Assembly: GCF_001642475.1 (NCBI RefSeq)
Contig: NW_019173941.1
Span: forward strand, 186,001 to 250,000
DNA: 64,000 nt
Reading direction: 5' to 3'
Source: Fonsecaea monophora
Taxonomy: Eukaryota; Ascomycota; Eurotiomycetes; Chaetothyriales; Herpotrichiellaceae
Translations under genes and position numbers: made by a program
Notes under the pieces: generated by a model
Database searches by the model: none
What the model was told of the DNA's origin: nothing
The model's input: only the letters and a program-made list of their open reading frames with translations
Shown: positions 50,329 through 61,631 of the stretch, piece after piece
How the letters are laid out: each line of letters opens with the position of its first letter
How positions within the stretch are numbered: the stretch's first letter is position 1

Positions 50329-52157
50329 TGGGACATGGCAGCTCGCTTCTTGATAGCTTCGACACTGCAGCCATGCGATATCCTGAGGACTCTCAAGAAG
50401 AACCGTGAAGGCACACAGGTCGCATCCAGCATACTATGAATAATAGCGCGCACATGTTGTTGTGACTGCGACTTTACAATTGACTCGCGCATTGGTCGAT
50501 CTTGTTTTGTTGTTTTTTTTTGGTATGAGCAGCGACTAAGACCCACCAGCATGGCTAACATTCGATAGTACCGAGTCCTCTGGAGGGTTTTAGAGACGCG
50601 GTTCAGCTGGCGAGATCATGAGTAGTCAATGGGCGACGGTGGATACATTGGGATAGACGCGTAGAACGTTCGAAGAGAGCATCGTCTTAGGCTCTTGAGC
50701 TTGACAACGGTTTTATTGCTTGACAAAACACGTAACTTTGGTGGTACCAAAGACATCTCCACCAATATCAGGATCGCCCTCTTCGATGGTGTTTGTTGAA
50801 AATATTGTGGGCGTGACGAACAATTTCCTTTCGCTCTCGCATTTGTACCAGGCGGTCACTAGCGCTTCAAGTTCCAAAATAGTGGCCAAAAACACCCAAT
50901 TTGGCAAACTGTATACTCGAAATTATCATTACAAGAGTTGCCTTTGCATACTCGTACGGCAGTGTGCCATCTTCAAGTCTCTGCTACAGCGCGCGTCCGT
51001 CGACAGATCTGACACCGAGGACTATCGTAAACATTGACCATCGAGGATATGAAGGATTGCGCACTGAACGCTGGACTGCGTCAGGCCGCAGTATCCGAGA
51101 TCTCATTACAATTCAACGCAGGTTGCAGGGAAATTTCCCGTCGAGTTTGACGGACAGTGCCGCCGCTTTTGGAGGGCTTCTCCAACCTCTCCAACCTCCG
51201 GCTTTTATACATCTGAACCAGAACATCCTCTATTGATATTAATGTGGCGCCGTGATGATGCCTTGTGCCATCACTTTCCCCCTCTACGCTTGCCTCTTCA
51301 TTGCACTACTGACTCTGATTTGGATAGGTGACGCTTAACTCGAGTTATCGGGGGACTTGGGCTGATCACGTTATAGCCTTCTACGACCCAGTTTACTTCT
51401 GGTGAATTCGTAAGCTATATCCCGATATGGTACCTTGGGGACGCAGCTGCATTGCTGTGCGGCCTGGCCCCTGCCGTGAAGCAATTGCAAGAAGATCTTC
51501 TCGGTTAATGCAGAAGGGGAACGAGCTCTGAAGCTCGATGGAGTCCGACTAAAGCTTGGAGGAGCGAATTCGTGAACGTGTCGATGTACGTGATTGGAAC
51601 ATATGAGTGGCTAGGCGTAGGCTTTTTTACTGGTGTGTGCCTGGACTATTATCAGGTGGCTCGCTTTGTCATAGTTAGTCGGAATGGGCGAAGGAAGAGG
51701 CCGCAATGGCCGCCGCTATCAAAGCTGAGGACGGTTCCAAATCATGATTGTTTCAAATAGGCTGGAATTGACAGGGTGAAGGACCGTAAAATGCGCCATG
51801 TGGTTACCAGGTAGAGTAAGGATTGTTTTTGAAGGAGGATGGGGTGGAAGACGGGATTCTTATAGAAGTCAAAAGCGGCGGCGGGCCCAGCCTGCGACCA
51901 TACTCCAAAGGGCCGGGCCGCCTAAACCGCAGGCGGATTTACCTTACTTGTACCAAGTACACAAGCAATTGATGCAACGGAGGGGTCCGTCCTACATCCA
52001 CATGTCTGTTTCACATTGTTTTTGAGTAACATTCCTGACTGTGCCCACATTGTACAGTACCTGGGATCAGCGTGCTTTCCCTCATCATGGACGCCACGCT
52101 TTGTCAGTGCAGTCTCTCCCTCTGCGAAGAATCTATCCAAGCCCTTCGCGGAAAGAT
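50329..52157. promoter_or_regulatory. Divergent intergenic region DUF3431 / GH47
   Basis: About 1.8 kb. A minus-strand frame at 50713-50907 (about 64 codons) might be an exon of a small unknown protein, but it lacks family features. Nothing else is recognisable. Confidence 0.4.
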
Positions 52158-53894
52158 ATGTCCAGATTATACTCAAGATGCTTATTACAGACCTTGATTG
52201 TGGGCTCTATTGTCACTGCAATCTTCCTATTGTACGGACTACGAGCCTCTCGTGCCTCTTCGTTATTTGCGATTCCAATAGTCAAAAGTAGCTTCGACTG
52301 GTCCAACTACAGTTACCGGCATTCCGTCAAATCCTTTGCTCCTCTTCCGACAGGAAAGCCCCAAACATTTCCTCGGGTCCAACACAAGTTTCGGCGGGAA
52401 TCCGTATCTGCGGCGATACGGAGACGGTCACGGCAGCAGGCGATATTGAAAACCTTTAAGAAATGTTGGCGGAGCTACAAAACTCATGCATGGCTGAAAG
52501 ATGAGTTACAACCAATCTCGGCAAAGAGTAAGGATACACTTGGTGGATGGGCAGCCACCATGGTCGACTCTCTCGATACTCTCTGGATCATGGGCCTCAA
52601 GCAGGAATTTCGTGAAGCTGTAGAGGCGGCTGCAGGCATTGACTGGGCGGCAACGTCGGATACCTCATGCAATATGTTTGAGATCAATATCAGACAGTTG
52701 GGAGGTCTACTCGCAGCATTCGACCTGAGCCAGGAGCCGGCTCTGTTGGCAAAAGCTGTCGAGCTTGGGGACATGCTGTACGCGGGATTCGATACCCCGA
52801 ACCATATGCCCCCTTTCTGGCTGGACTTTGAGAAGGCAAAGACAGGCCAACTAGTGGCAGATCAACAGCAAAGTTCAGCCGCATTAGGCTCGTTTGCCCT
52901 TGAGTTCACTCGCCTATCTCAAATTACAGGAGATCCGAAGTATTATGATGCTATCAGACGGGTGACTTTGACGTTTATCGAACATCAATCCTCGACTCAG
53001 CTGCCGGGTATGTGGCCAACCTTCGTTAATGCCCACGACCAGAGCTTTGTCGGGGATATGTTCACATTAGGAGCCCAAGCAGATTCCCTCTACGAGTATT
53101 TGCTTAAGCTCCATTACCTCTTGGGTGGCTTAGAGCCAGCTTACGAGAAAGCTTACAGGGAATCTATGGCCACAGCGATCAAGCATTTGTTGTTTAGGCC
53201 AATGCTTCCTAATAATACAGATATACTCGTCGCCGGCTCCGCAATTATCATTGCTGGGACTACCACACTTAACCCGGAAGGTCAACACCTAAGCTGCTAT
53301 ACTGGTGGAATGTTCGTCCTAGGGGGAAAGCTCCTTTCGCTTCCAGAGCATGTCGACATTGGTGCAAAACTAACACAGGGTTGTATCTACGCTTACAATG
53401 CATTTCCAACTGGTATCATGCCCGAGACCTTCCGGATGCGGCCCTGTCAATCGCTCCAAGAGTGCGCGTGGGACGAGACAATGTCTTCTAGGTCACTACC
53501 AGAAGGGTTTGTTTCGGTCTCCGATCGATCCTACTCGCTTCGTCCAGAGGCTCTTGAAAGTGTGTTCATACTCTACCGGACAACCGGGGATCCGAAATTA
53601 CTAGACGCCGCGTGGACTATGTTCGAATCTATACAAGCTGCCACGGAGACCGAACACGCCAACGCTGCCATCATCGATGTGACTGTGGCTGGTAAGCCAT
53701 TGAAGAAGGATTCAATGGAGGTAAGAGCTGTCCAAAACTTCCGGGGCTGCAAACCTGTGCTGAGAATTCCATAGAGCTTTTGGCTGGCAGAAACGCTCAA
53801 GTATCTCTACCTCATTTTCTCGCCGCCTGATCTTGTCAGCCTGGATGAATACGTCCTGAATACCGAGGCACATCCCTTGAAACGTCCGACGTGA
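52158..53894 (+). CDS. Class I alpha-1,2-mannosidase (GH47), type II membrane protein
   Basis: Two exons, 52158-53720 and 53775-53894, encoding 560 aa. Trims alpha-1,2-linked mannose from N-glycans in the ER/Golgi. ATG 52158 gives MSRLYSRCLLQTLIVGSIVT, an 8-residue tail and one membrane anchor. The longer open frame upstream has no ATG. GH47 hallmarks: KDTLGGWAATMVDSLDTLWI, EINIRQLGGLLAAFDL, QSFVGDMFTLGAQADSLYEY (acidic active-site pair), SCYTGGMFVLG and SLRPEALESVFILYRTTGD. The second exon carries ESFWLAETLKYLYLIFSPPD and the calcium-binding NTEAHP motif. The exon join (MSDSME-type, GAG then AGC) restores the conserved ESFW block, and the unspliced frame would stop after the intron. The 560-aa length is typical. 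Confidence 0.93.
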
Positions 53895-54901
53895 ACTTGT
53901 CGCTGGTGATCGGAAAACTCGAGGTTTCAATTTCGTGAGAGCCTCTCCAGCGTTACAACCACTGAACGCGAACATCGCGCCTGCGGCCACTTTATTTTAC
54001 GTGACACGCGACAAGGCTGGAGCCAAGACGACCCAGTTTTTAAGCGAGTCAACACCACACGTCCAAATTAGAGCGGCACCATGATTATCCCAATATGGAT
54101 GACTTTGGCAGCATACATCCCAATATAAGAGAAACGCTTGCCTAGTATCCAGTATCTAACATTCTATAAACTCCCTGCCTGCTCACCATGTTTCACGCTT
54201 CTCTGCGCACTTTTCTTCTCAACTGTTAGAATGAGAACACTGGAATTGCGCGTGAGGACCCAGATTCAATCGCCAGGGCTTATGAGACGTGGATATCTGG
54301 AGTCAGCCTGGTGGGGAATGGGTATATGGATATTCATTCACATCAGATACAGCGCCAGGTAAATCTCTGCAGACGTCGCTGGCGTACTTGTCGAAGGGAC
54401 AATCCTTATTTTCTTGTGAGCCTTTGTCCCGGCGCACGTGATATCATGCCGCTCACTGGCGTTGTCTTATGTGCCTCAGGACCCAGGGTCAAACCTCAAG
54501 ATTGACAGTCTGAATAGCTCTCACACATTGGCTACGGCATGCTCGTACTCTAGAGAAGACGATAGCAGATATATACCAGTCTATCAGGAAGGACGTACGA
54601 GTACACTACTGGGAGAGGAGCATGGAATACTCGTTTACAAATCTCGGCGAAAGTATCTTCCGCCCCGTCACCTTCGGATGAACCGTTCCGAGCTTCCTTC
54701 CGCTTGTCAGGATCAGGCCCAGAACTGAGGCTTTGGCAGCCTTTCAATTTTGCCTGGTCCATTCAGTAACAAATATTGACGCGCCACAGGGCCACTACAC
54801 CAGCACGTCGTGAACATTCGCAGACCAAGTTTGCTGGTCATATTCTCCCTTGTCCGATTTTCCCGTACTTGCCTTCCCTCGACCAGAGTTGTTTTGCTGT
54901 C
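53895..54901. other. Intergenic region GH47 / yra1
   Basis: About 1 kb. It contains the GH47 3' end and the yra1 promoter. No gene is seen. Confidence 0.4.
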
Positions 54902-56383
54902 ATGGATCGAAGCCTAGACGAAACCATTGCGGAACGCCAGGTCCGTCCCTGCAACTGACCCTACCGCTAGCTTCTGATGCTGATGATCTCCCAGAGAGCA
55001 GACACACGCTCTCGCAGAGCGCCTCCACCGCAGCAGCAGCGCCGTAGAGAATACAACTACCCTCGCGATGGCGTCAGAAAGGTGGGCGACACAGTCTCTC
55101 GTTTGCTTGCCCGCGTCAGATCTGACTCTCGTGGTGTTTAGGTCCGAACATCCTCTCCTCTCCTCTAGTACCCGCCTGTCCCGCCAGTACGATTGATCGC
55201 CGCATCATCTCGACTTACCTCACATGTGTTGCTCCGACAATTCGACGCGCCTCAGGCCAGGGACAGTTTGACAGACGAGCTAACCTAGATCTTCCTCCCC
55301 CACAGCCTGCTAGGGATGATCGCACGAACTTGGACAAGTAAGGGACCACAAACACACACGCATATGCGCAGTGAAAAGTCAGGGGGCTAAACCGTCTGCA
55401 GTGATTGGGTTCACGACCGATACGATGACGAACCAGACAGTATGGAGCTGCACAAACACAATAGACAATGGCGAGAGTGACTGATGGTGGGAGCAGGCCG
55501 CCGCTACGATCGACCAAGGGAAAGCAATCACCGTCGCGATGAAGATCGCTCGGCAGAACGCGACAGGTAAGACTCGGTTGTCGTGAATGATTAGACCAGG
55601 GCTGATTGTTCAGAAAACCCCCTCCAGCCAAACTCAGAGTCGACAATCTACATTATGACCTGACAGAAGATGATATTTGGGTATGTCGTTTCACGTTCCC
55701 GCCGGACTTCTGGTCCTGACATGGTATAGGATCTTTTCCAACGCATTGCTCCGGTGAAGGAAGCTCGATTACGCTATGACCGCGCTGGCCGTTCTGAAGG
55801 GGTCGCCTTTGTCACCTATGAGCATGTCGCCGATGCAAGAGCTGCGATCCGCGAATTCGACGGTGCCAACGCCAAAGGACAGCCAATCCATCTCACACTC
55901 CTCCCACTCCCGAGACGGGACAACCCGTTTGATCGCGTAGAGAACCCCAAGAGCCTGTTCGACAGAATTGAGGCACCGGCTAGCCGCAGTCGACGACGAA
56001 GTGAAAGTCCGATGGAAGAACTTGACGAAGAGCGAAGAAACCGCCGCGCGCCCCGACGGGGTGGCCCGAGAGACCGAAGGAGTGACACCACCAAACCTCC
56101 TCCAGAGAACATTGATCGCTACATCCCAGGTCAGCGCGACAGCCGAAGTTCAAGTCACCGCGGAGGACGGAGACCGGGTGAACGGAGGGAGCGCGCCGGC
56201 CGAGATGGAGAGGGCCATAAATTGGTGAACGGCAGGCCTCGAAAGACCGCGGAAGAACTCGATGCAGAGATGGACGACTATTGGGGACACGGCAACACGC
56301 ACGAGGGCACTTCGGCTAACAGTGCCCCTGGGGCGCAAGAAGCTCAACCCGTTGCTGGGGATGACATCGACATGATTGAGTAA
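54902..56383 (+). CDS. yra1: Yra1/Mlo3 (ALY/REF) mRNA-export adaptor, multi-exon
   Basis: Exons 54902-54940, 54995-55081, 55306-55337, 55402-55439, 55497-55566, 55614-55680 and 55730-56383 give 328 aa. An optional 18-nt exon at 55169-55186 also fits phase. Nuclear TREX component that hands mRNA to the Mex67 export receptor. It begins MDRSLDETIAERQ, the REF N-box shared with yeast Yra1 (MDxSLDEIIxxx). A basic Arg-rich region follows, then DWVHDRYDDEPD and one RRM with RNP2 LRVDNLHYDLTEDDIW and RNP1 EGVAFVTYEHVADA. The C-terminus is Arg-rich (DEERRNRRAPRRGG) and ends KTAEELDAEMDDYWG, the REF C-box. Intron 1 has the atypical donor GTCCGT. The large number of short 5' exons is unusual for this window. 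Confidence 0.88.
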
Positions 56384-56626
56384 AGGATGACTGACTGTCA
56401 AGGACCCCCAAAATAGGCAATTCTGTAAAAGTAGTTCCTCCGCGCAGAGGAACCGGGAGTGGAGGATGGGGGAAAACCCCTGGACCTTCAGACGGCCGCA
56501 GGAAAAGGCATGAAAAGGAATAGGCAAATCCCAGACAAGATTGAAATCCAGACTCTGATTCTTTGTGTGAAAGCTAAAAAAATGTATTGGATTTGAACAA
56601 GAGAGCAGAAATTCCACTCGTCTAAC

Positions 56627-57769
56627 TTAACCCAGCTTGGCCCGCACAAAGTCTTCGACAGCCTTCAGGCCTTCTTCGGCGCCACTCCCCTTGACGCTCT
56701 TGGGGAACATGATGTAGCCGTGGGGACCCCCCGGCACGATTTTAACCACGGACTCCGCCCCGGCCATCAGCCACTTCATGCTCATGAACATTGTGTCGTC
56801 CAGGAGACAGTCCTCCGTGCCGCAGGTGAAGAGGGCAGGGGGCAATTTTCCCCTCAGCGGCTCCAAGTCGGCGAACAGCGGGGATATGGACGGGTGTCTC
56901 TTCTCGTCGTGGCTCATGCCGGGGAGAAAGGCGTCGATATAGTGGTCCATCAGGTCCCGATCCAGGATCAATATCTGCGGGCGTTTAAAGTTGTATACAT
57001 GCGGGGTCCATATCATCGAGTAACACCCAAAGTGTAGCAGGAGGCCCTTGAAGCGGAAGTCCGAGTACTTGGGGTCCTGGTGTTGCAGGAGGTGAAGAGT
57101 GATGAGCATGCTTAAATGTCCACCAGCGGACTCTCCGCCCACAAACCCCAACGGGGCTCCAAGCTGAGCCTCGGCGTTGTCAACCAACCATTCCGCGGCG
57201 TCGAAACAGTCGTGAGGGCCTGCAGGATACGGGTCCTCAGGCGCGAGGCGGTAGCCGACCGATATACACAACATGCCCGTGGTGTCTGCGATCTCCTGCA
57301 AGGTGGGATCTTGCGACTTTTCGTCCTGAAGAACCCAGCCACCGCCGTGGATGTGAAGAAATACTGATTTGACGGGGTTTCCGTTCTGAGGGCGCAGGAT
57401 TCGACAGGGGATGGTGCGGCCAACATCCCGGCTTGGAATGGAAAACTCCTGCGCAGAATCGAGATAGACCGCTTTAGGAAGGGGTGTCTCTCCGGCGGCG
57501 CGCATTTCGCGATAGCGTTTGGCGCCGACCTGTTTTGCAGAAAGAGACGGTTGTGGTTGGTACAGATATTGGTCCAGAACCGGAGTCTCTATAGGGAGAA
57601 AACAGAGGCAGGGTGTGCGTTATGCCCTATCCATGAAACTCACCTCGTACCATTTGGGCCCGTGTGCCATGATATCCATCAGTCCCTGATTGAACGCTTT
57701 GGTCTCTTCTGAGATGGCGGCTGGGTGGAACTTGCTGGTCTCGAGGGTGACAGCATTATGGGCATCCAT
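56627..57769 (-). CDS. Alpha/beta-hydrolase of the hormone-sensitive-lipase esterase family
   Basis: Two exons, 57769-57644 and 57586-56627, encoding 361 aa. The acceptor is the second AG of TATAGAG, giving KWYE-TPVLDQYLYQ. Visible: oxyanion-hole motif HGGGW at 122-126, nucleophile in GGESAGG (Ser195), Asp301 in CGTEDCLLDD and His331 in GGPHGY, which together make a complete catalytic triad of the HSL/arylacetamide-deacetylase type. It hydrolyses carboxyl esters, with the substrate unknown. There is no signal peptide, so it is probably cytosolic. It does not sit among biosynthetic genes, so a role in secondary metabolism is not supported. Confidence 0.87.
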
Positions 57770-58306
57770 ACTTGGGACTTGCTATGGTATCGTTGGGCAA
57801 TAGGGTCAATATTCGAGGAGTCGAGGGGTTCATCAATCGCAAACACAGGACGTTAGTGTTGGTAAAGGACTTCTTTGACCTCCCACCCTCAAGACTGTGA
57901 CATTGTTCTGAGTGGACTTCTCCACTTGGAGGTTGATCAACGTAGGAGCCGAGGACATCTCCATACGAATCGGATCATGAGTGCTGTATCTCCGACTGTC
58001 AGCATTGTGTGTTCCCTGTGGGGGGATCGAACGTCTTTAGGTATCCCTTTTCTGCAATGCGTGGGCGGTAATGCAAGATTGCGCCCTTCAAGGGACAGAG
58101 AGTACAAGAGGCAGTGCGTGTGAAATAAGGGGCACGTGCAAACAGGCAATATGCATATAGCGCGTTTATGCTTCTCCGTGGATAACTACGTCGGAGCATA
58201 TAATTCACTAACGCAGTCATCTTCGCCCTCCGAATTTTAGTCTGTCATTGCTCTATATCAAGACAGCATCATCCCCTATCCAACAACTGTCCTTTAAAGT
58301 CTCGCC
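57770..58306. promoter_or_regulatory. Divergent promoter esterase / wdr70
   Basis: About 0.54 kb between start codons. No gene is seen. Confidence 0.4.
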
Positions 58307-60022
58307 ATGGAGGAGGATGCATTCAAAGACTATCTGCCTGCCTCCTTCGGAACCACTGGGGGTGAATTCGACGTTGAATCCCAGATGGAGACAGTGAGGA
58401 GGAAATTAGCCGGTCTGCCTGAGCCCAAGGGCAAGGATTCGGCCAGTTCGAAAGGTGACAGTGACTCGGACGACGACTCCGATGACGACTCGGAAGATGA
58501 AGACGAATTTCCTGTTTCTCATGAGATCGTCTTCAAAACCCACGATCGTGCCGTCACCACAATCTCGTTGGACTCGTCTGGTTCGCGGATGATCACCGGC
58601 TCGACAGACTGCACAGTCAAACTATATGACTTTGCTGCCATGGCGCCCAACACTCTACGAGCTTTCAAGTCCGTGGACCCTACATTCACAAAGGGCTCGG
58701 CATCGTCGGAGACTCATCCGGTGCATACCGCCAAATTCAACCCAAATTCACCAAGTCAGGTTCTCGTCGTCTCGGCCACTTCCCAAGCCAGGATATTATC
58801 CCGCGATGGCGAAACACAGACCGAGTTCGTCAAGGGCGACATGTACCTCCGTGACATGAACATGACCAAAGGCCACATCAGTGAAATCACCTGTGGGACG
58901 TGGCATCCATATGCCTATGATCTCTGCGTCACTGCCGGAACTGATAGCACCCTGCGCATTTGGGACGTGAATGTTCGGAATAAACAGAAAGAGGTCATCG
59001 TCCACAAATCGAAGCTTGCGGGCTCAGCTGGACGAAGTCGAATGACCGCTGTCGCCTGGGGCAGTCAGGTTGAAGGCGGGAATAGTCTTCTTGTCGCTGC
59101 CGCGCTGGATGGCTCTCTGCTCATGTGGGGAGGGGACGGACCTCACCACAGACCTAGTGGCGAGATCACGCAAGCTCATACGAGCGACTCTTGGACAAGC
59201 GGCATAGACATCAGTGCCGATGGACGACTGGTCGTCACGAGGGGAGGCGATGACACGATCAAGCTATGGGACACCCGCAAATTCAAACAACCCGTCAATA
59301 CCGCAACTCACACCTCGACATCAAGCCAATACCCAACTTCGAACATCTTATTCGCTCCAAATGCATCCTCTATTGTCACGGGTTCCGAGACTGGGGACCT
59401 TTACATTCTCAACCCAGCAACATTGAAGCCCGAGCTCGTTACTCCCGTCACCCCCGGGTCACCTTTGGTCAGCGTCCTCTGGCATGACAAATTGAACCAA
59501 ATAATCACCGGCAGTGCCAACGGCGAAACCCACGTTCTTTTCAATCCTAAAATTTCCACAAAAGGCGCGGTAATGGTAATGTCCAAGCCACCTAAGCGTC
59601 GCCACATAGACGATGACCCAACCCTCACCACGGACATGTCCCAAGGGGTGTCGAGCGACGCGATCATCAACCCAGGAACCGCCAGTGAGGCCATTCAGGG
59701 CAGCACATTTGCCTCGAGACACCCAACCATCGGGCTCACGGCGTCAGGAAAATCGCGCGATCCGAGGAGACCGCACATTCCAGCCACCACACCGTTTGGC
59801 AAGAGCCAGCCCGATGAGCGCCACATCAAGGAACGGATCCCGCTCAGCACGATGAGAGAAGAGGATCCGCGAGAAGCCCTTCTGAAATATGCCGACAAGG
59901 CAGAGAAGGATCCTATGTTTACGAAGGCGTGGAAAACCACACAGCCCAAAACCATTTATGCAGAATTAAGCGACGACGAGGAAGGAGATGCTGGACCACA
60001 AAAGAAGAAGCAGAGAACGTAA
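58307..60022 (+). CDS. wdr70: WDR70 (gastrulation-defective 1-like) WD-repeat protein
   Basis: Single exon, 571 aa. The N-terminus starts MEEDAFKDYLPASFGTTGGE and runs into an acidic Ser/Asp stretch at about 45-67. A beta-propeller follows from about 70 to 420. Repeats such as SHEIVFKTHDRAVTTISLDS, GSTDCTVKLYDF, AGTDSTLRIWDVN and RGGDDTIKLWDTRKF are visible. The C-terminus holds MSKPPKRRHIDDD and TTPFGKSQPDERHIKERIP, a conserved WDR70 block, and ends in a basic Lys run (PQKKKQRT). In fission yeast and human cells WDR70 works with a Cullin4 ligase in H2B mono-ubiquitination and DNA-end resection. The function here is by homology. Confidence 0.9.
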   Translation: MEEDAFKDYLPASFGTTGGEFDVESQMETVRRKLAGLPEPKGKDSASSKGDSDSDDDSDDDSEDEDEFPVSHEIVFKTHDRAVTTISLDSSGSRMITGSTDCTVKLYDFAAMAPNTLRAFKSVDPTFTKGSASSETHPVHTAKFNPNSPSQVLVVSATSQARILSRDGETQTEFVKGDMYLRDMNMTKGHISEITCGTWHPYAYDLCVTAGTDSTLRIWDVNVRNKQKEVIVHKSKLAGSAGRSRMTAVAWGSQVEGGNSLLVAAALDGSLLMWGGDGPHHRPSGEITQAHTSDSWTSGIDISADGRLVVTRGGDDTIKLWDTRKFKQPVNTATHTSTSSQYPTSNILFAPNASSIVTGSETGDLYILNPATLKPELVTPVTPGSPLVSVLWHDKLNQIITGSANGETHVLFNPKISTKGAVMVMSKPPKRRHIDDDPTLTTDMSQGVSSDAIINPGTASEAIQGSTFASRHPTIGLTASGKSRDPRRPHIPATTPFGKSQPDERHIKERIPLSTMREEDPREALLKYADKAEKDPMFTKAWKTTQPKTIYAELSDDEEGDAGPQKKKQRT

Positions 60023-60262
60023 CTCTTCAGGTTTGACTCTTTGCGGGGACACTCACGAGAAAATGTGAGACCGTCTTGCCGCTTGGGAGAATAAGACAAC
60101 TTTTTGAGGATATCAAGAGGATAAAACTCCATTCGAAGTATGAAGAGAAACCGTCGATCCCAATTTACAAAGGCCTGACATAAAAGCGTATACTGTACAG
60201 GCGGAGTCGCTGAGGGCCAAATCGAACTTCTTCTCCTCCATCTGGTGGACATGCAAAACTCT

Positions 60263-61631
60263 TCAAACTTCCTTCGCCGGCTTGCCGGTAATGGCTTCCA
60301 TAATTCCCTTGCGGGATGGATGAACAAGCCGCTTGATACCCATCCAAGGAGTATTCATCGGGGACTCGCCTGTGTAAATCAGAGTGTCGTACAAGAAGCC
60401 GCCAAAGGTGCATCCGATGAAGGGGCAGATCATCGGAACCTGGGAATTTCAATGTCAGCAACGTATGCAAATGGCGAGAAAACAAGGACCACGCACCCAG
60501 AAATAGTATCCTCCGGCGCTCCACACTTCATGGCCATAGCCCACGAAATAGGTGAATAGCCTGGGACCAAAATCTCGAGCCAGGTTAATGGCATAGCCGG
60601 TCTCCCAGCCGAGGGTTGCTCCAATGCCAAAGATCAAGAAGAACAATCCGAGAGGAACCATTACACCCGCTCCCAGGTTCGCATCGTCCTTCAAGGCAAA
60701 GATGACAAACACCAGCACGGAGCTCGAGATGATCTCGGAAAACACTTGCCCCGTCTTTGTCAGGAACGGTTGCGGGTAGGTGCAGAAGACGCCCGCCGTG
60801 GCATGGTCCGAGAAGCCGGGGACGGTGCGGATCGACGAGCCCCCTTCATACGCGTCGATCGCCGACTTGTAGTTGCCGTAGATGACGGCCGCGCCGCAGA
60901 AGCAGCCCAGCACCTGAGCGGCCGCGTAAATCGGGAACTTGTACCACGGAAACTTGCGATACAGGCAGTTCACAAATGTGATGGCCGGGTTCAAATGGCC
61001 TCCTGCGCAACCTGCGACGTAGACACCCAGCATGACACCGATGCCCCACCTGTTGGACAGAGAAATCAGCAAATTGGCCAGGTGTTTTGTGAGCACGGAA
61101 CGCATTTCACGATTCACAGGCCTTACATGCATTGAAGAAGGGGGGCTGGGACCTTGGAGAATTGGCAGTGATGGACTGGGAGACGAGAGAGAAGCAAGAC
61201 ACGTACCCCCAGGATATGGACTGATATTCACCCTTGTTTTGACTGCTCGGGGGCAGATTGGGATTCGCACTCAGTGTCACCTGCGCCACGCTGCCGTCGC
61301 CAAACAGGATCATGATGAATGTGCCCATGAACTCGGCGAACGGGTCTCTCAGATGGTGCCTGATGCGACTCCACAGCAGGTTCTTGTGGTGCTGGTAGTC
61401 TTCCTCCGCCTCGCTGTATTTGAGCGCATTGTCGATAGGCGGGCCGTGCTCTTGATGATACGGGTAGGGCACTTGTGGATTAGGGTCCATGCTCCGCGCA
61501 TGTTGTTCGGCATCGTGTTCGCGGTGGGCAAACGTGACTTCGTCCGAAGCCCGGTCCGACGACGAAGAGCCGGCGGTGTGCATGTGGGGGAGGTGGAAGG
61601 GGTGTTCTTTTTGTTTTTCGAGATTGTCCAT
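60263..61631 (-). CDS. Aquaglyceroporin of the fungal MIP family
   Basis: Three exons, 61631-61207, 61049-60497 and 60439-60263, encoding 384 aa. Six-helix channel for glycerol and/or water in the plasma membrane. The N-terminal tail of about 90 residues is His/Ser/Asp-rich. Helix 1 is FAEFMGTFIMILFGDGSVAQ. The first pore loop HLNPAI has NPA at 162-164. The second reads AINLARDFGPR with NLA at 297-299, where most channels have NPA. Asp301 after the Arg is the glycerol-facilitator signature. The spliced C-terminus (VPMICPFIGCTFGGFLYDTL) completes helix 6. Introns are 157 and 57 nt. Joins SISW-G-WGIGV and YYFW-VPMIC restore conserved sequence. The fungal Fps1/Yfl054-like groups also vary in these motifs. 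Confidence 0.9.

Noticed and set aside
50713..50907. 64-codon minus-strand frame that might be an exon of a small protein
   Set aside because: Sequence composition looks protein-like, but there is no start exon, domain or signal peptide to support it.
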